The notes below the pieces were generated by a model. The model ran no database searches. It was not told where the DNA came from and saw only the letters and a list, made by a program, of their open reading frames with translations. Below are positions 39,701 to 45,727 of a DNA stretch of 64,000 bases, in pieces (within the stretch, counting starts at the first letter, position 1; each line of letters starts with the position of its first letter). Origin of the DNA: Sinonovacula constricta (lineage: Eukaryota > Mollusca > Bivalvia > Cardiida > Solecurtidae); the NCBI GenBank assembly GCA_007844125.1, contig CM017560.1, positions 3,024,125 to 3,088,124 of the forward strand, written 5' to 3'. The position numbers and the translations under genes are program-made.

Positions 39701-39783
39701 ATAATGTTTTTGTTTCACATACCTTGAGAAAAGGCAGATTTGTAGACATAGCACAATAATATCAAATTCCACACGCGCTTCAT
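3706..39783 (-). CDS. Gene 1 (spliced, 30 exons): secreted/surface lectin-EGF mosaic protein
   Basis: Overall model. Exons in transcript order (right..left): 39783..39723, 37507..37370, 36834..36697, 35777..35556, 34039..33842, 33368..33288, 32413..32192, 31893..31693, 31176..30889, 28570..28349, 28103..27903, 25780..25553, 24215..24186, 23732..23376, 22883..22833, 18899..18678, 18164..17967, 15994..15857, 15590..15453, 13828..13691, 13322..13185, 12753..12613, 8864..8727, 8530..8393, 7559..7422, 7118..6981, 6517..6380, 5712..5575, 4718..4635, 3794..3706. The lengths sum to 4752 nt (1583 residues plus stop) and every junction is phase 1 with AG/GT borders. Domains: signal peptide, 2 EGF-like, 4 fucolectin/F5-8C-like domains separated by Thr-rich linkers, 11 EGF-like, Ser/Thr linker, hydrophobic C-terminus. 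By family knowledge such domains bind glycans (FTP/F5-8C fold) and form extended extracellular rods (MEGF/SREC-type EGF). A glycan-recognition or cell-adhesion role is inferred. The exact ligand and the true exon set are not shown by the sequence. Confidence 0.82.
3795..4634. other. Gene 1 intron 29
   Basis: No coding signal seen. The part near 4530-4615 resembles a dispersed repeat, with an AGACAGATGGATGAACGG-like stretch followed by a C/A-rich end. Confidence 0.5.
4635..4718 (-). CDS. Gene 1 exon 29: Ser/Thr-rich linker
   Basis: 84-nt phase 1-1 exon with acceptor TTCCAG and donor GTACTT, reading [20 protein letters not shown] followed by QTTMEDFPG. It is Thr/Ser-rich and Cys-free like the other linkers, and joins the last EGF repeat to the hydrophobic terminal exon. 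The acceptor's pyrimidine tract is weak. No open frame of its own starts with Met, so it would be missed by ORF calling. Confidence 0.6.
5575..5712 (-). CDS. Gene 1 exon 28: EGF-like repeat
   Basis: 138-nt phase 1-1 exon, acceptor TTGCAG, donor GTCAG. Eight Cys in the usual spacing ([10 protein letters not shown]...[14 protein letters not shown]...GWKGDNC). Near duplicate of the exon at 6981, including the intron just 5' of it. Confidence 0.85.
6380..6517 (-). CDS. Gene 1 exon 27: EGF-like repeat
   Basis: 138-nt phase 1-1 exon, acceptor AATAG, donor GTAAAT. Eight Cys ([10 protein letters not shown]...CGSC...[14 protein letters not shown]). It sits between two near-identical EGF exons but is itself divergent. 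The intron to its left holds an AAT/ATG-rich simple repeat at 6086-6125. Confidence 0.85.
6981..7118 (-). CDS. Gene 1 exon 26: EGF-like repeat
   Basis: 138-nt phase 1-1 exon, acceptor TTGCAG, donor GTTAG. Eight Cys ([10 protein letters not shown]...[14 protein letters not shown]...GWQGDNC). Close copy of the 5575 exon. Confidence 0.85.
7422..7559 (-). CDS. Gene 1 exon 25: EGF-like repeat
   Basis: 138-nt phase 1-1 exon, acceptor TCAACAG, donor GTGAG. Eight Cys ([10 protein letters not shown]...CGQC...[14 protein letters not shown]). No Met-started open frame covers it, so it is visible only from the Cys pattern and splice sites. Confidence 0.85.
   Translation of the reverse strand, partial: YVAQAVMAQTVLVCVVNVCWGYHVTQLLETVLEIVQPAGREWHVT
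8393..8530 (-). CDS. Gene 1 exon 24: EGF-like repeat
   Basis: 138-nt phase 1-1 exon, acceptor TTTACAG, donor GTCAG. Eight Cys ([10 protein letters not shown]...CGNC...[14 protein letters not shown]). Confidence 0.86.
   Translation of the reverse strand, partial: NVWMVIMVSTACLAVVTVPSMMCVTQFLGSVQLVARQDGRDRIVI
8727..8864 (-). CDS. Gene 1 exon 23: EGF-like repeat
   Basis: 138-nt phase 1-1 exon, acceptor TGACAG, donor GTGGG. Eight Cys ([10 protein letters not shown]...CGRC...[14 protein letters not shown]). The next exon upstream is 3.7 kb away, the intron having been swollen by a mariner and two tandem repeats. Confidence 0.86.
8865..9614. other. Intron 22 of gene 1, part left of the mariner
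   Basis: AT-rich; no coding or structured signal seen before the TA target site of the mariner. Confidence 0.5.
9617..10955 (-). mobile_element. Mariner-type DNA transposon, 1339 bp, defective
   Basis: Terminal inverted repeats of about 30 bp (starting CGAGGGGCATTTATAAAGTA on the left, CGAGTGGCATTTATAAAGTA inverted on the right, two or more mismatches) are flanked by a TA duplication at 9615-9616 and 10956-10957. The size and the transposase inside are typical of Tc1/mariner. It is inserted in intron 22 of gene 1, with its transposase on the gene's strand. Confidence 0.92.
9699..10846 (-). pseudogene. Broken mariner transposase
   Basis: Two open pieces in different frames. The right piece (10846 to 10427) has the N-terminal helix-turn-helix region ([10 protein letters not shown]...DEARPGRP) and probably starts at MADKGNN near 10760. 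It runs out at a frame break near 10430. The left piece (10430 to 9699, about 243 residues) holds the catalytic core: HDNAPAH and [11 protein letters not shown] supply the second and third acidic residues of a DD34D triad. The first site reads TGNETW where the family has TGDETW, so a catalytic Asp is Asn. The frame break and the lost Asp both argue for a dead copy. Confidence 0.9.
11050..11411. repeat. 19-bp minisatellite (GATATACAGATTGTGTGGT)
   Basis: About 18 head-to-tail units with two main variants (ATTGTGTGGT and GTTATTTGAT endings). The variants recur in the same order, so a multi-unit block was duplicated. In intron 22 of gene 1. Confidence 0.9.
11930..12565. repeat. Tandem repeat of about 157 bp, four units
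   Basis: Units begin near 11941, 12099, 12255 and 12412 and share a core around GAGTCATTGCCAGAAACATG. The last ends in a GCCGACGC-rich tail. Plus-strand open frames here come from the repeat. A similar GACGCTGCCGACGC tail at 14740-14760 suggests a dispersed family. Confidence 0.8.
12613..12753 (-). CDS. Gene 1 exon 22: EGF-like repeat, 47 codons
   Basis: 141-nt phase 1-1 exon, acceptor TCTGCAG, donor GTGAG. Eight Cys ([10 protein letters not shown]...CGNC...[15 protein letters not shown]). One residue longer than its sister repeats because the CPxGC loop is CTDGQC. Its 3' splice donor lies only about 50 bp from the end of the 157-bp repeat. Confidence 0.84.
13185..13322 (-). CDS. Gene 1 exon 21: EGF-like repeat
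   Basis: 138-nt phase 1-1 exon, acceptor TTTCAG, donor GTGAG. Eight Cys ([10 protein letters not shown]...CSNC...[14 protein letters not shown]). Confidence 0.86.
13691..13828 (-). CDS. Gene 1 exon 20: EGF-like repeat
   Basis: 138-nt phase 1-1 exon, acceptor ATTGCAG, donor GTAAG. Eight Cys ([10 protein letters not shown]...CGVC...[14 protein letters not shown]). It ends in C, so the split codon with exon 21 is CCT (Pro) instead of the usual Ala/Gly/Glu. The plus-strand open frame over it is a shadow. Confidence 0.85.
14045..14370. repeat. Minisatellite with core AAAAGATATGACCAGAAAGG
   Basis: Units of about 53 bp alternate with a shortened form of about 28 bp in the middle (14210-14300). The minus-strand open frames here ([13 protein letters not shown]) are repeat artefacts. 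Lies in intron 19 of gene 1. Confidence 0.88.
14371..15452. other. Gene 1 intron 19, remainder
   Basis: No exon seen. Contains a short GACGCTGCCGACGCTGAC patch at 14743-14760 like the end of the 157-bp repeat. Confidence 0.5.
15453..15590 (-). CDS. Gene 1 exon 19: EGF-like repeat
   Basis: 138-nt phase 1-1 exon, acceptor AATCAG, donor GTAGG. Eight Cys ([10 protein letters not shown]...CGNC...[14 protein letters not shown]). The plus-strand open frame at this site is a shadow. Confidence 0.85.
15857..15994 (-). CDS. Gene 1 exon 18: EGF-like repeat
   Basis: 138-nt phase 1-1 exon, acceptor ATCCAG, donor GTAAAT. Eight Cys ([10 protein letters not shown]...CGNC...[14 protein letters not shown]). 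First of the long EGF run after lectin-like domain 4. Confidence 0.86.
16200..17966. repeat. 56-bp minisatellite, about 31 units, abutting an exon
   Basis: Core unit GGCTGTCCCATTATTTCCCC plus GGGCCAGGACCAGTACCTGT plus GAGACTTATAGATA. The last unit runs into the splice donor of exon 17 (GTACTAGTCCTGGCC on the gene strand), so the array seems to have grown from the exon-intron border. It lies in intron 17. Confidence 0.93.
17967..18164 (-). CDS. Gene 1 exon 17: lectin-like domain 4, C-terminal half
   Basis: 198-nt phase 1-1 exon, acceptor TTACAG, donor GTACTAG. Contains [16 protein letters not shown] and ends [11 protein letters not shown], the terminal strand signature (LCEVEVY) of fucolectin/F5-8C-like domains. 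Completes the domain begun at 18899. Confidence 0.87.
18678..18899 (-). CDS. Gene 1 exon 16: lectin-like domain 4, N-terminal half
   Basis: 222-nt phase 1-1 exon, acceptor TATCTAG, donor [31 protein letters not shown] and [20 protein letters not shown] match the N-terminal part of the FTP/F5-8C fold (NVAL...A.AVDG...W.VDL...I..V.I..R). The two exons give about 140 residues, a full domain. Confidence 0.88.
18900..20222. other. Gene 1 intron 15, part right of exon 16
   Basis: No exon seen. Two copies of a CAGGGGCATGCC / CAGGCATGCCCCTG motif at 19511 and 19841 in inverted orientation hint at a degraded element of about 340 bp. Confidence 0.4.
20223..21640. repeat. 27-bp minisatellite (AGCAATTGAAGACTGTCATA core)
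   Basis: Degenerate units at 20223-20740 grade into near-identical 27-bp units at 20740-21560. The unit is a multiple of three and stop-free in several frames, so long open frames of up to 288 codons appear on both strands. None has splice, start or family support. Intron 15 of gene 1. Confidence 0.93.
21641..22832. other. Gene 1 intron 15, remainder
   Basis: No coding signal. A short stem (CAGTCGG/CCGACTG) lies at 22525-22547. Confidence 0.45.
22833..22883 (-). CDS. Gene 1 exon 15: short Thr-rich linker
   Basis: 51-nt phase 1-1 exon, acceptor TTAACAG, donor GTAAG. Reads [18 protein letters not shown]. Ends GPG like the linkers at 30889 and 33288, each just before a lectin-like domain. Confidence 0.72.
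23376..23732 (-). CDS. Gene 1 exon 14: Thr/Pro-rich linker with coding VNTR
   Basis: 357-nt phase 1-1 exon, acceptor AATTACAG, donor GTAGGG. The frame set by the flanking exons reads [19 protein letters not shown] and then about 13 copies of an 8-residue unit (TPTTPATT, or TPTTPPTT near the 3' end), finishing PSNPG. The two Met-started open frames here (HQLHQQQQ and NYTSNNNT) are the other two frames of the 24-bp repeat. One 6-bp insertion and one 3-bp deletion among the units both keep frame, as expected under coding selection. It would be a heavily O-glycosylated stalk. Confidence 0.75.
24186..24215 (-). CDS. Gene 1 exon 13: 30-nt microexon
   Basis: Acceptor TTTTAG after a T-rich tract, donor GTACC. 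In phase 1-1 it adds [10 protein letters not shown], Thr-rich like its neighbours. The size makes it uncertain, but the phase, splice sites and composition all agree. Confidence 0.5.
25553..25780 (-). CDS. Gene 1 exon 12: Thr-rich linker
   Basis: 228-nt phase 1-1 exon, acceptor ATGTAG, donor GTAAAC. Reads [20 protein letters not shown] and on in ACA-rich codons to ISAATTVAG. Starts like the linker at 30889 ([15 protein letters not shown]), so they are homologous. The open frame continues beyond the chosen donor in Thr-rich sequence to 25489, but I see no phase-1 donor there. The plus-strand Val-rich frame is a shadow. Confidence 0.72.
26400..27245. repeat. Tandem repeat of about 160 bp, five units
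   Basis: Landmark TGAGAAAAATACAACTTTGA recurs near 26561, 26720, 26884, 27045 and 27200, with shared AAGTGAAAA and GTCAGGGGTTA blocks between. Diverged copies; no coding signal. Intron 11 of gene 1. Confidence 0.82.
27770..27845 (-). mobile_element. tRNA-derived SINE head
   Basis: On the minus strand, an A box-like AGTCCAGTGGTAGGATGC is followed about 35 nt later by a B box-like GGTTTGAACCCC. The cloverleaf is imperfect, so it is more likely the 5' end of a SINE than a tRNA gene. Its 3' limit is unclear. Confidence 0.55.
27903..28103 (-). CDS. Gene 1 exon 11: lectin-like domain 3, C-terminal half
   Basis: 201-nt phase 1-1 exon, acceptor TTTCAG, donor [25 protein letters not shown], then [16 protein letters not shown] and [12 protein letters not shown]. 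Translation is identical to that of the exon at 31693. Confidence 0.9.
28349..28570 (-). CDS. Gene 1 exon 10: lectin-like domain 3, N-terminal half
   Basis: 222-nt phase 1-1 exon, acceptor TTTCAG, donor [55 protein letters not shown]. Differs from the 32192 exon by a single residue (Arg/His in VVIxGREIG). Confidence 0.9.
28746..29619. mobile_element. Non-autonomous Tigger/pogo-like element, 874 bp
   Basis: Inverted ends AGTCAACTCTCGTTATCTCAAA at the left and its complement at the right (about 22 bp), flanked by TA on both sides (28744-28745, 29620-29621). Subterminal blocks with GGGACCGTAGAAAA occur near both ends. Small internal open frames are not recognisable as transposase. Intron 9 of gene 1. 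Confidence 0.75.
29622..30888. other. Gene 1 intron 9, remainder
   Basis: No exon or structured element seen. Confidence 0.45.
30889..31176 (-). CDS. Gene 1 exon 9: Thr-rich linker (96 codons)
   Basis: 288-nt phase 1-1 exon, acceptor GCTTTAG, donor GTAAAT. Starts [18 protein letters not shown] and ends [12 protein letters not shown], with Glu/Ala-spaced Thr runs between. The start matches exon 12 and the end matches exon 6, as if the linker were a duplicated module. Confidence 0.75.
31362..31640. repeat. Direct duplication of about 142 bp
   Basis: Two copies starting CAGTGACCTTGAC at 31365 and 31507, sharing AAGCTAGGTCTTCATGCAAG. No coding role seen; intron 8. Confidence 0.8.
31693..31893 (-). 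CDS. Gene 1 exon 8: lectin-like domain 2, C-terminal half
   Basis: 201-nt phase 1-1 exon, acceptor ATTTTAG, donor GTAGG. Same protein sequence as exon 11; nucleotide differences cluster at the 3' end of the exon. Confidence 0.9.
32192..32413 (-). CDS. Gene 1 exon 7: lectin-like domain 2, N-terminal half
   Basis: 222-nt phase 1-1 exon, acceptor TTTCAG, donor [19 protein letters not shown] through [19 protein letters not shown]. One residue differs from domain 3. Confidence 0.9.
32414..33287. other. Gene 1 intron 6
   Basis: AT-rich, no exon seen. Confidence 0.5.
33288..33368 (-). CDS. Gene 1 exon 6: short Thr/Pro linker
   Basis: 81-nt phase 1-1 exon, acceptor TTTTGAAG (weak), donor GTAAAG. 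Reads [20 protein letters not shown] then APIVAGPG. The PIVAGPG end matches exon 9. Confidence 0.7.
33842..34039 (-). CDS. Gene 1 exon 5: lectin-like domain 1, C-terminal half
   Basis: 198-nt phase 1-1 exon, acceptor TATTTCAG, donor [38 protein letters not shown] and [11 protein letters not shown] match the C-terminal half of the other three domains. Confidence 0.88.
34040..35555. other. Gene 1 intron 4
   Basis: Splits domain 1. No coding signal; a CATCATCGTCGTC-type simple repeat at 35383-35440. Confidence 0.55.
35556..35777 (-). CDS. Gene 1 exon 4: lectin-like domain 1, N-terminal half
   Basis: 222-nt phase 1-1 exon, acceptor CCCTAG, donor [40 protein letters not shown] and RVVIMGRSG fit the family. 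The usual VDL strand motif is TNL here ([15 protein letters not shown]), making this the most divergent of the four. Confidence 0.87.
35778..36696. other. Gene 1 intron 3
   Basis: AT-rich, nothing recognised. Confidence 0.5.
36697..36834 (-). CDS. Gene 1 exon 3: EGF-like repeat
   Basis: 138-nt phase 1-1 exon, acceptor TTTGCAG, donor GTTAGG. Eight Cys ([10 protein letters not shown]...CGSC...[14 protein letters not shown]). Confidence 0.87.
37042..37093. repeat. A-rich and (CAAA)n simple repeat
   Basis: A tract followed by about ten CAAA units in intron 2 of gene 1. Confidence 0.85.
37370..37507 (-). CDS. Gene 1 exon 2: EGF-like repeat
   Basis: 138-nt phase 1-1 exon, acceptor TGCACAG, donor GTGAG. 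Eight Cys ([10 protein letters not shown]...CGNC...[14 protein letters not shown]). Its first codon, split with the signal exon, is GAT (Asp), placing the mature N-terminus right at the EGF repeat. Confidence 0.88.
37508..39722. other. Gene 1 intron 1
   Basis: About 2.2 kb, AT-rich. No exon or element recognised. Confidence 0.55.
39723..39783 (-). CDS. Gene 1 exon 1: signal peptide
   Basis: 61 coding nt reading [20 protein letters not shown], then G before donor GTATGT. Basic N-terminus, hydrophobic core and a small-residue end (SAFSQ) make a good secretory signal. The open frame continues upstream to an earlier ATG (39954), but the encoded extension is not signal-like, so I chose the ATG at 39783. 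Phase 1 fits exon 2. Confidence 0.78.
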
Positions 39784-41704
39784 TTCAATGTTTTTTTGCA
39801 GCCTGTTGTCTCCAATGTCATGTTCGAAAGGAATGAACGCAACAAATGTTAGACCGAAGTTCTTAACGGGGTGTTTAGAAATCATGCGGTTATTAAAAAA
39901 ATTGAAGTACATTAAATGAGTGGTCATTGAGAAATTTATTAATTTGCTTGGCAAACATGTGTCATTACAATTAGAGATAAGACATTCTTGAGAGGTGTGA
40001 TTTTATGGCGCAGTACGGTGTTTGAAAACAATTACCAGTACTGACTTTGGAAAGTACACGCAGCGACACCAGCAACAGTGTATGTACTTTTAAACACCAT
40101 CATAACCTCCATCAAAACCACCATAACAACTAATAGCACCATAACCATCCCTATCCTACCACAACAGTAAAAAAACAACAACACGCTGAAACAATAAAAA
40201 TAAAAGCAACTTTAATAAGAATGAACGGTGGAACTAGTAAGAGGCCTACGCATTTTTTGGTTATTTTTTTCTTACAACGACAATGACTTATCTTTGTCTT
40301 CCGAACCAGTTGCTGTTATATTATTTACACGATGATATAATCGTTAATAATATAACTTGATACTTTTTTCTAGTATATGTATTCAGTGTTCACATGTTAG
40401 TATTAGCCAATTTCATAAAGATATATAGTTTTGTAAGGTATTATTTTACCAACTGTTGTTATCATGATATTGCGTCAGTATATTGGCTTTGCTTTTTGTT
40501 GTAAATTGGGTAAAATTAGAGATGTACAATTGAAATATGCAGCGCATACATATATTTATGTAATATCATTTCCACATCCAGAATTGTGCCTGGGTTGAAG
40601 CTTAGCTGGTTTTATTATGTTGTTCCGCATGTGTCGAACGACCTTCTGGCTTAGTTTAAATAAAATTTCAAATGTACCAAGGCTTAAATGTACAGTATAC
40701 GGTTTGTAACATTTGTAACAATTAAATATTATTGTTGTGATATGCAATTGTGCCTTGATTCCAAATGAGAACTTCGACAACAGACTATCGATAAGCTGTG
40801 TTGACAACAGGTTGTCAGCAGAGTCACATCATGAGCAAAATGGCGGCCATGGTATCTACAGATGAAGTTAGGGACATCTATTTCGCCGCTACTTGACCAT
40901 ACCCAGCCACTCTCAGTTCGCCATCTTCTCGGTGTCAACATCCATATGTTAAACTATTGAATTTGTTTAACTTACAATGAAACGAAACGCTTCACATTCC
41001 AATATAAAAGTGGTTATTATGACATTTCAGTCGTGACAACCGGTGTTTCTTTTCGAGAAGATTTTTTTATTGCTTAAGGGCTTGGTATATTTACCTTTCA
41101 GGCGTTTTGGTGTGACAATAGTTGTCATGGCGCGAACAAAGCAATTTATCTCTTATCTTAAGTGGTGTTGGCAACAATTTGTATCTATCATTTATTGGTA
41201 CAGTGTCATAAAATACGATAAACGCGAAGTACCCTGATCAGTAATATACCGACCCTAATGGTTCGCCATAAGGTCACGTGATAAAACAGTTAATTCTGAC
41301 GCACATCGTCCTACCACGCTGCTATGGGATATTTTCGTGCGAATTGTATATAATAAACCCGAAGCATGGTAATGTTAAATAACTGCCAGAGAAACATTTA
41401 TAATTGTGTGCTTTTAAAAAAAATATTTTCGATCAAAAGTAAGGATAAGTGACTTTGTTTCAACAAGGCACAGAATATATTCATTATTCAGTACATTTTA
41501 AAAAAGGATAATTTAGTAGATTGTTAATCTCAAACATAGTGCCAATAAGTACACATACCGTATACATAAAAACATTTGATTTCCAACCATTTATCGAGGG
41601 TGAATAAACCAATAGAATATAGTTACAATTGAGCGTCAGAAAAACCAACTTGTTCGAAAACGACGTTTGGAAATTAACTCTTATCATGTTCCATTCTACC
41701 TTAA
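39784..41704. other. Region upstream of gene 1
   Basis: Should hold the gene 1 promoter and 5' UTR; no clear TATA box picked out. Contains AAAATGGCGGCCATGG at 40837-40852, a YY1-like start-site motif on the plus strand, and a chance MARTKQ start at 41127. No supported exon. Confidence 0.4.
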
Positions 41705-42350
41705 TATACTATATTTTAACCATTATCATGCTACAGTTTAACCATTATCATGCTACAGTTTAACCATTATCATGCTACAGTTTAATCATTATCATGCTAC
41801 AGTTTAACCATTATCATGCTACAGTTTAACCATTATCATGCTACAGTTTAACCATTATCATGCTACAGTTTAATCATTATCATGCTACAGTTTAACCATT
41901 ATCATGCTACATTTTAACCATTATCATGCTACAGTTTAACCATTATCATAATACAGTTTAACAATTATCATGCTACAGTTTAACCATTATCATGCTACAG
42001 TTTAACCATTATCATGCTACAGCTTAACCATTATCATGCTACAGGTTAACCATTATCATGCTACAGCTTAACCATTATCATGCTACAGGTTAACCATTAT
42101 CATGCTACAGCTTAACCATTATCATGCTACAGTTTAACTATTATCATACTACAGTTTAACCATTATCATGCTACAGTTTAACCATTATCATGCTACAGTT
42201 TAACCATTATCATGCTACAGTTTAATCATAATCATGCTAGATTTTACCATTATTATGTTACATTTTAACCATTGTCATGTTACGTTTTAACCATTATCAT
42301 GCTACAGTTTAGCACCAATTATGCTGCATCTTAACCATTATCATACTACA
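41705..42350. repeat. 22-bp tandem array 1 (ATCATGCTACAGTTTAACCATT)
   Basis: About 28 head-to-tail units, mostly one or two substitutions apart, decaying toward the right end. Confidence 0.95.
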
Positions 42351-42399
42351 ATTTAACTTTTATGCTACATTTTAACCATAATCTGTCATTGTTTAACAC

Positions 42400-44625
42400 T
42401 AATTTTGCATTTATACATTTTAGCCCTAATCATTCCACTTTTTAGCCCTAGTCATCTTACATTTTGGCCCCAGTCATTCCACATTTAAGTCCCGGTCATT
42501 CCACATTTAAGCCCCAGTCATTCCACATTTAAGCCCTACTCATCTTACATTTTGGCCCCGGTCATTCCACATTTAAGCCCTACTCATCTTACATTTTGGC
42601 CCCGGCCATTCCACATTTAAGCCCGTCATCTTACATTTTGGCCCCGGTCATTCCACATTTAAGCCCCAGTCATCTTACATTTTGGCTCCGGTCATTCCAC
42701 ATTTAAGTCCCGGTCATTCCACTTTTAAGTCCCGGTCATTCCACATTTAAGCCCTACTCATCTTACATTTTGGCCCCGGTCATTCCACATTGAAGCCCTA
42801 CTCATCTTACATTTTGGCCCCGGTCTTTCCACATTAAAGCCCCAGTCATCTAACATTTTGGCCCCGGTCATCTTACACTTTGGCCCTAGTCATTCCACAT
42901 TTAAGCCCCAGTCATCTTATATTTTGGCCCTAGTCATTCCACATTTAAGCCCCAGTCATCTTATATTTTGGCCCCGGTCATTCAACATTTAAGCCCCGGT
43001 CATTCCACATTTGAGCCCCAGTCATTCCACATTTAAGTCCCGGTCATTCCACATTTAAGCCCTAGTCATTCCACATTTAAGCCCTACTCATCTAACATTT
43101 TGGCCCTAGTCATTCCACATTTAAGCCCCAGTCATCTTATATTTTGGCCCCGGTCATTCCGCATTTAAGCCCCAGTCATCTTACATTTTGGCCCCGGCCA
43201 TTCCACATTTAAGCCCGTCATCTTACATTTTGGCCCCGGTCATTCCACATTTAAGTCCCAGTCATTCCACATTTAAGCCCCAGTCATTCCACATTAAAGC
43301 CCCAGTCATTCCACATTTAAGCCCCAGTCATCTTACATTTTGGCCCCGGTCATTCCACATTTAAGCCCTACTCATCTTACATTTTGGCTCCGGTCGTTCC
43401 ACATTTAAGCCCCAGTCATCTTACATTTTGGCCCCGGCCATTCCACATTTAAGCCCGTCATCTTACATTTTGGCCCCGGTCATTCCACATTTAAGTCCCA
43501 GTCATTCCACATTTAAGCCCCAGTCATTCCACATTAAAGCCCCAGTCATTCCACATTTAAGCCCCAGTCATCTTACATTTTGGCCCCGGTCATTCCACAT
43601 TTAAGCCCTACTCATCTTACATTTTGGCTCCGGTCATTCCACATTTAAGCCCTACTTATCTTACATTTTGGTCCTGGTCATTCCACATTTAAGCCCCAGT
43701 CATCTTACATTTTTGCCCCAGTCATCTTACATTTTGGCCCTGGTCATTCCACATTTAAGCCCCAGTCATTCCACATTTAAGCCCCAGTCATTCCACATTT
43801 AAGCCCTAGTCATCTTACATTTTGGCCCCAGTCATCTTACATTTTGGCCCTGGTCATTCCACATTAAAGCCCCAGTCATCATACATTTAAGCCCCAGTCA
43901 TCTTACATTTTGGCCCTGGTCATTCCACATTTAAGCCCCAGTCATTCCACATTTTAGTCCCGGTCATTCCACATTTAAGCCCTACTCATCTTACATTTTG
44001 GCTCGGTCATTCCACATTTAAGTCCCAGTCATCTTACATTTTGGCCCAAGTCATTCCACATTTAAGCCCCGGTCATTCCACATTTAAGCCCTAGTCATCT
44101 TACATTTTGGCCCTAGTCATCTTACATTTTGGCTCCGGTCATTACACATTTAAGCCCCAGTCATTCCACATTTAAGCCCCAGTCATCTTACATTTTGGCC
44201 CCGGTCATTCATCCACATTTAAGCCCCAGTCATCTTACATTTTGGCCCCAGTCATTCCACATTTAAGCCCCAGTCATTCCACATTTAAGCCCCAGTCATC
44301 TTACATTTTGGCCCTGGTCATTCCACATTTAAGCCCCAGTCATTCCACATTTAAGCCCCAGTCATTACACATTTAAGCCCTACTCATCTTACATTTTGGC
44401 CCCGGTCATTCCATATTTAAGCCCTACTCATCTTACATTTTGGCCCCGGTCATTCCACATTTAAGCCCCAGTCATCTTACACTTTGGCCCCGGTCATTCC
44501 ACATTTAAGCCCAGTCATTTCACATTTAAGCCCTACTCATCTTACTTTTTGGCCCCAGTCATTCCACATTTTAGTCCCAGTCATTCCACATTTTGGCCCC
44601 AGTCATTCCACATTTTAGACTTAGT
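42400..44625. repeat. 22-bp tandem array 2 (TCATTCCACATTTAAGCCCC / TCATCTTACATTTTGGCCCC)
   Basis: About 100 units of two alternating subtypes, same 22-bp period as array 1 directly to the left. Large internal blocks are repeated almost exactly (43180-43390 and 43420-43630). Not CRISPR: no unique spacers. Confidence 0.95.
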
Positions 44626-45362
44626 CTCTTAAGCTTCATTTATTTCTGCTAAAAAGCTAAGGCTTCGATTGTGTCGGCACGTCATATATAACAAAAAAGG
44701 AAACAACATTTTATTTAATGTACATGTATTGTTGTTTAATGTGTAGATTTCAATTGAATTTAAATAACTTTATTGTCTACAAATATTGTAAAATATAGAT
44801 TGAGTACATTTTACTTATAATCAACAGGAACCGAGCTATGATAAGTTTTGTTATGAAATAATGCATGTTTGTGCCTAAATTAGAAACTCTGACTTACATT
44901 TCTTTAACTAAATCCACTTAATAAATTAAACCTCTCTGCTGTTATGGCTGCGCAAAATTATTAAATTTGTATTAGTGACAATAAAACTATAAATTACATA
45001 GGCTATGCAGTATGGTAGTAAATGCCAATGAGGTACCAAATACATGCTGCTTTTAAAAAAATATGCGTATAAAACACCGCATAGATTATGTGTTTGTTTT
45101 AGATTAGAACGAAAATTGTTCTTAAATGTCTGACGACCCGACACAACATTATTCCATGTGTAGATTTCTCATTACGTGCATGCGCATGCATGTTTTAAAT
45201 ATATTGATTAATACGCACATTACTACAATATTAAAATGTGAGCTTATTAGCAATTTCTGTTATGTGTCGACATTTATGACATTCTCATAACGGTGAAAAC
45301 ATTCATGTCATTTTCATGTACATTATAAATTGAAGTGGGAGAAAGATAATAAAATATATGAT
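44626..45362. other. Spacer between the 22-bp arrays and gene 2
   Basis: AT-rich, no coding signal; a CATGCGCATGCATG palindromic patch near 45179-45193. Confidence 0.45.
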
Positions 45363-45368
45363 TTTATT
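45363..45368 (-). terminator. Candidate poly(A) signal of gene 2
   Basis: AATAAA on the gene strand about 360 nt after the stop at 45728. Chance occurrence cannot be excluded. Confidence 0.35.
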
Positions 45369-45727
45369 ATACATTATTACAAAATAATGATGATATCATT
45401 CAGTTGATTTAAACGACCGGAAGATCTTATACAATTATTTTTCAGTTTTAAACAAGTGTCGTTATTTTTGTACGAGAACCCGGACATTATTACCGATTGT
45501 TTATTGTCTAATACATATATACTCGAAATGGGGAAACTACTGAAAACGTGTAGTAGGCCTATATACAACAAACGTTAAGTCATACAAGATCCAAACACTG
45601 TTCTTGTTACGAAAATATAAATATCAACGTTCACACATACAATCCCATTAATATACTATTGCTTTAGGCCATATGCAGCTAAATATGATCCATGGTAACG
45701 AATCAAACAAATCACAGACGTGTATAG

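Noticed and set aside
39784..39954. N-terminal extension of gene 1 to the ATG at 39954
   Set aside because: The extension is not signal-like and would bury the good signal peptide starting at 39783.
40840..40896. Plus-strand MAAMVSTDEVRDIYFAAT in good start context
   Set aside because: Stops after 18 codons and no convincing donor; more likely a YY1-like promoter motif.
41127..41144. Open frame beginning MARTKQ like histone H3
   Set aside because: Only six residues match and the following sequence is unrelated; most likely chance.
42400..44625. CRISPR-like regular repeats
   Set aside because: Contiguous 22-bp satellite with no unique spacers, in a eukaryotic genome.
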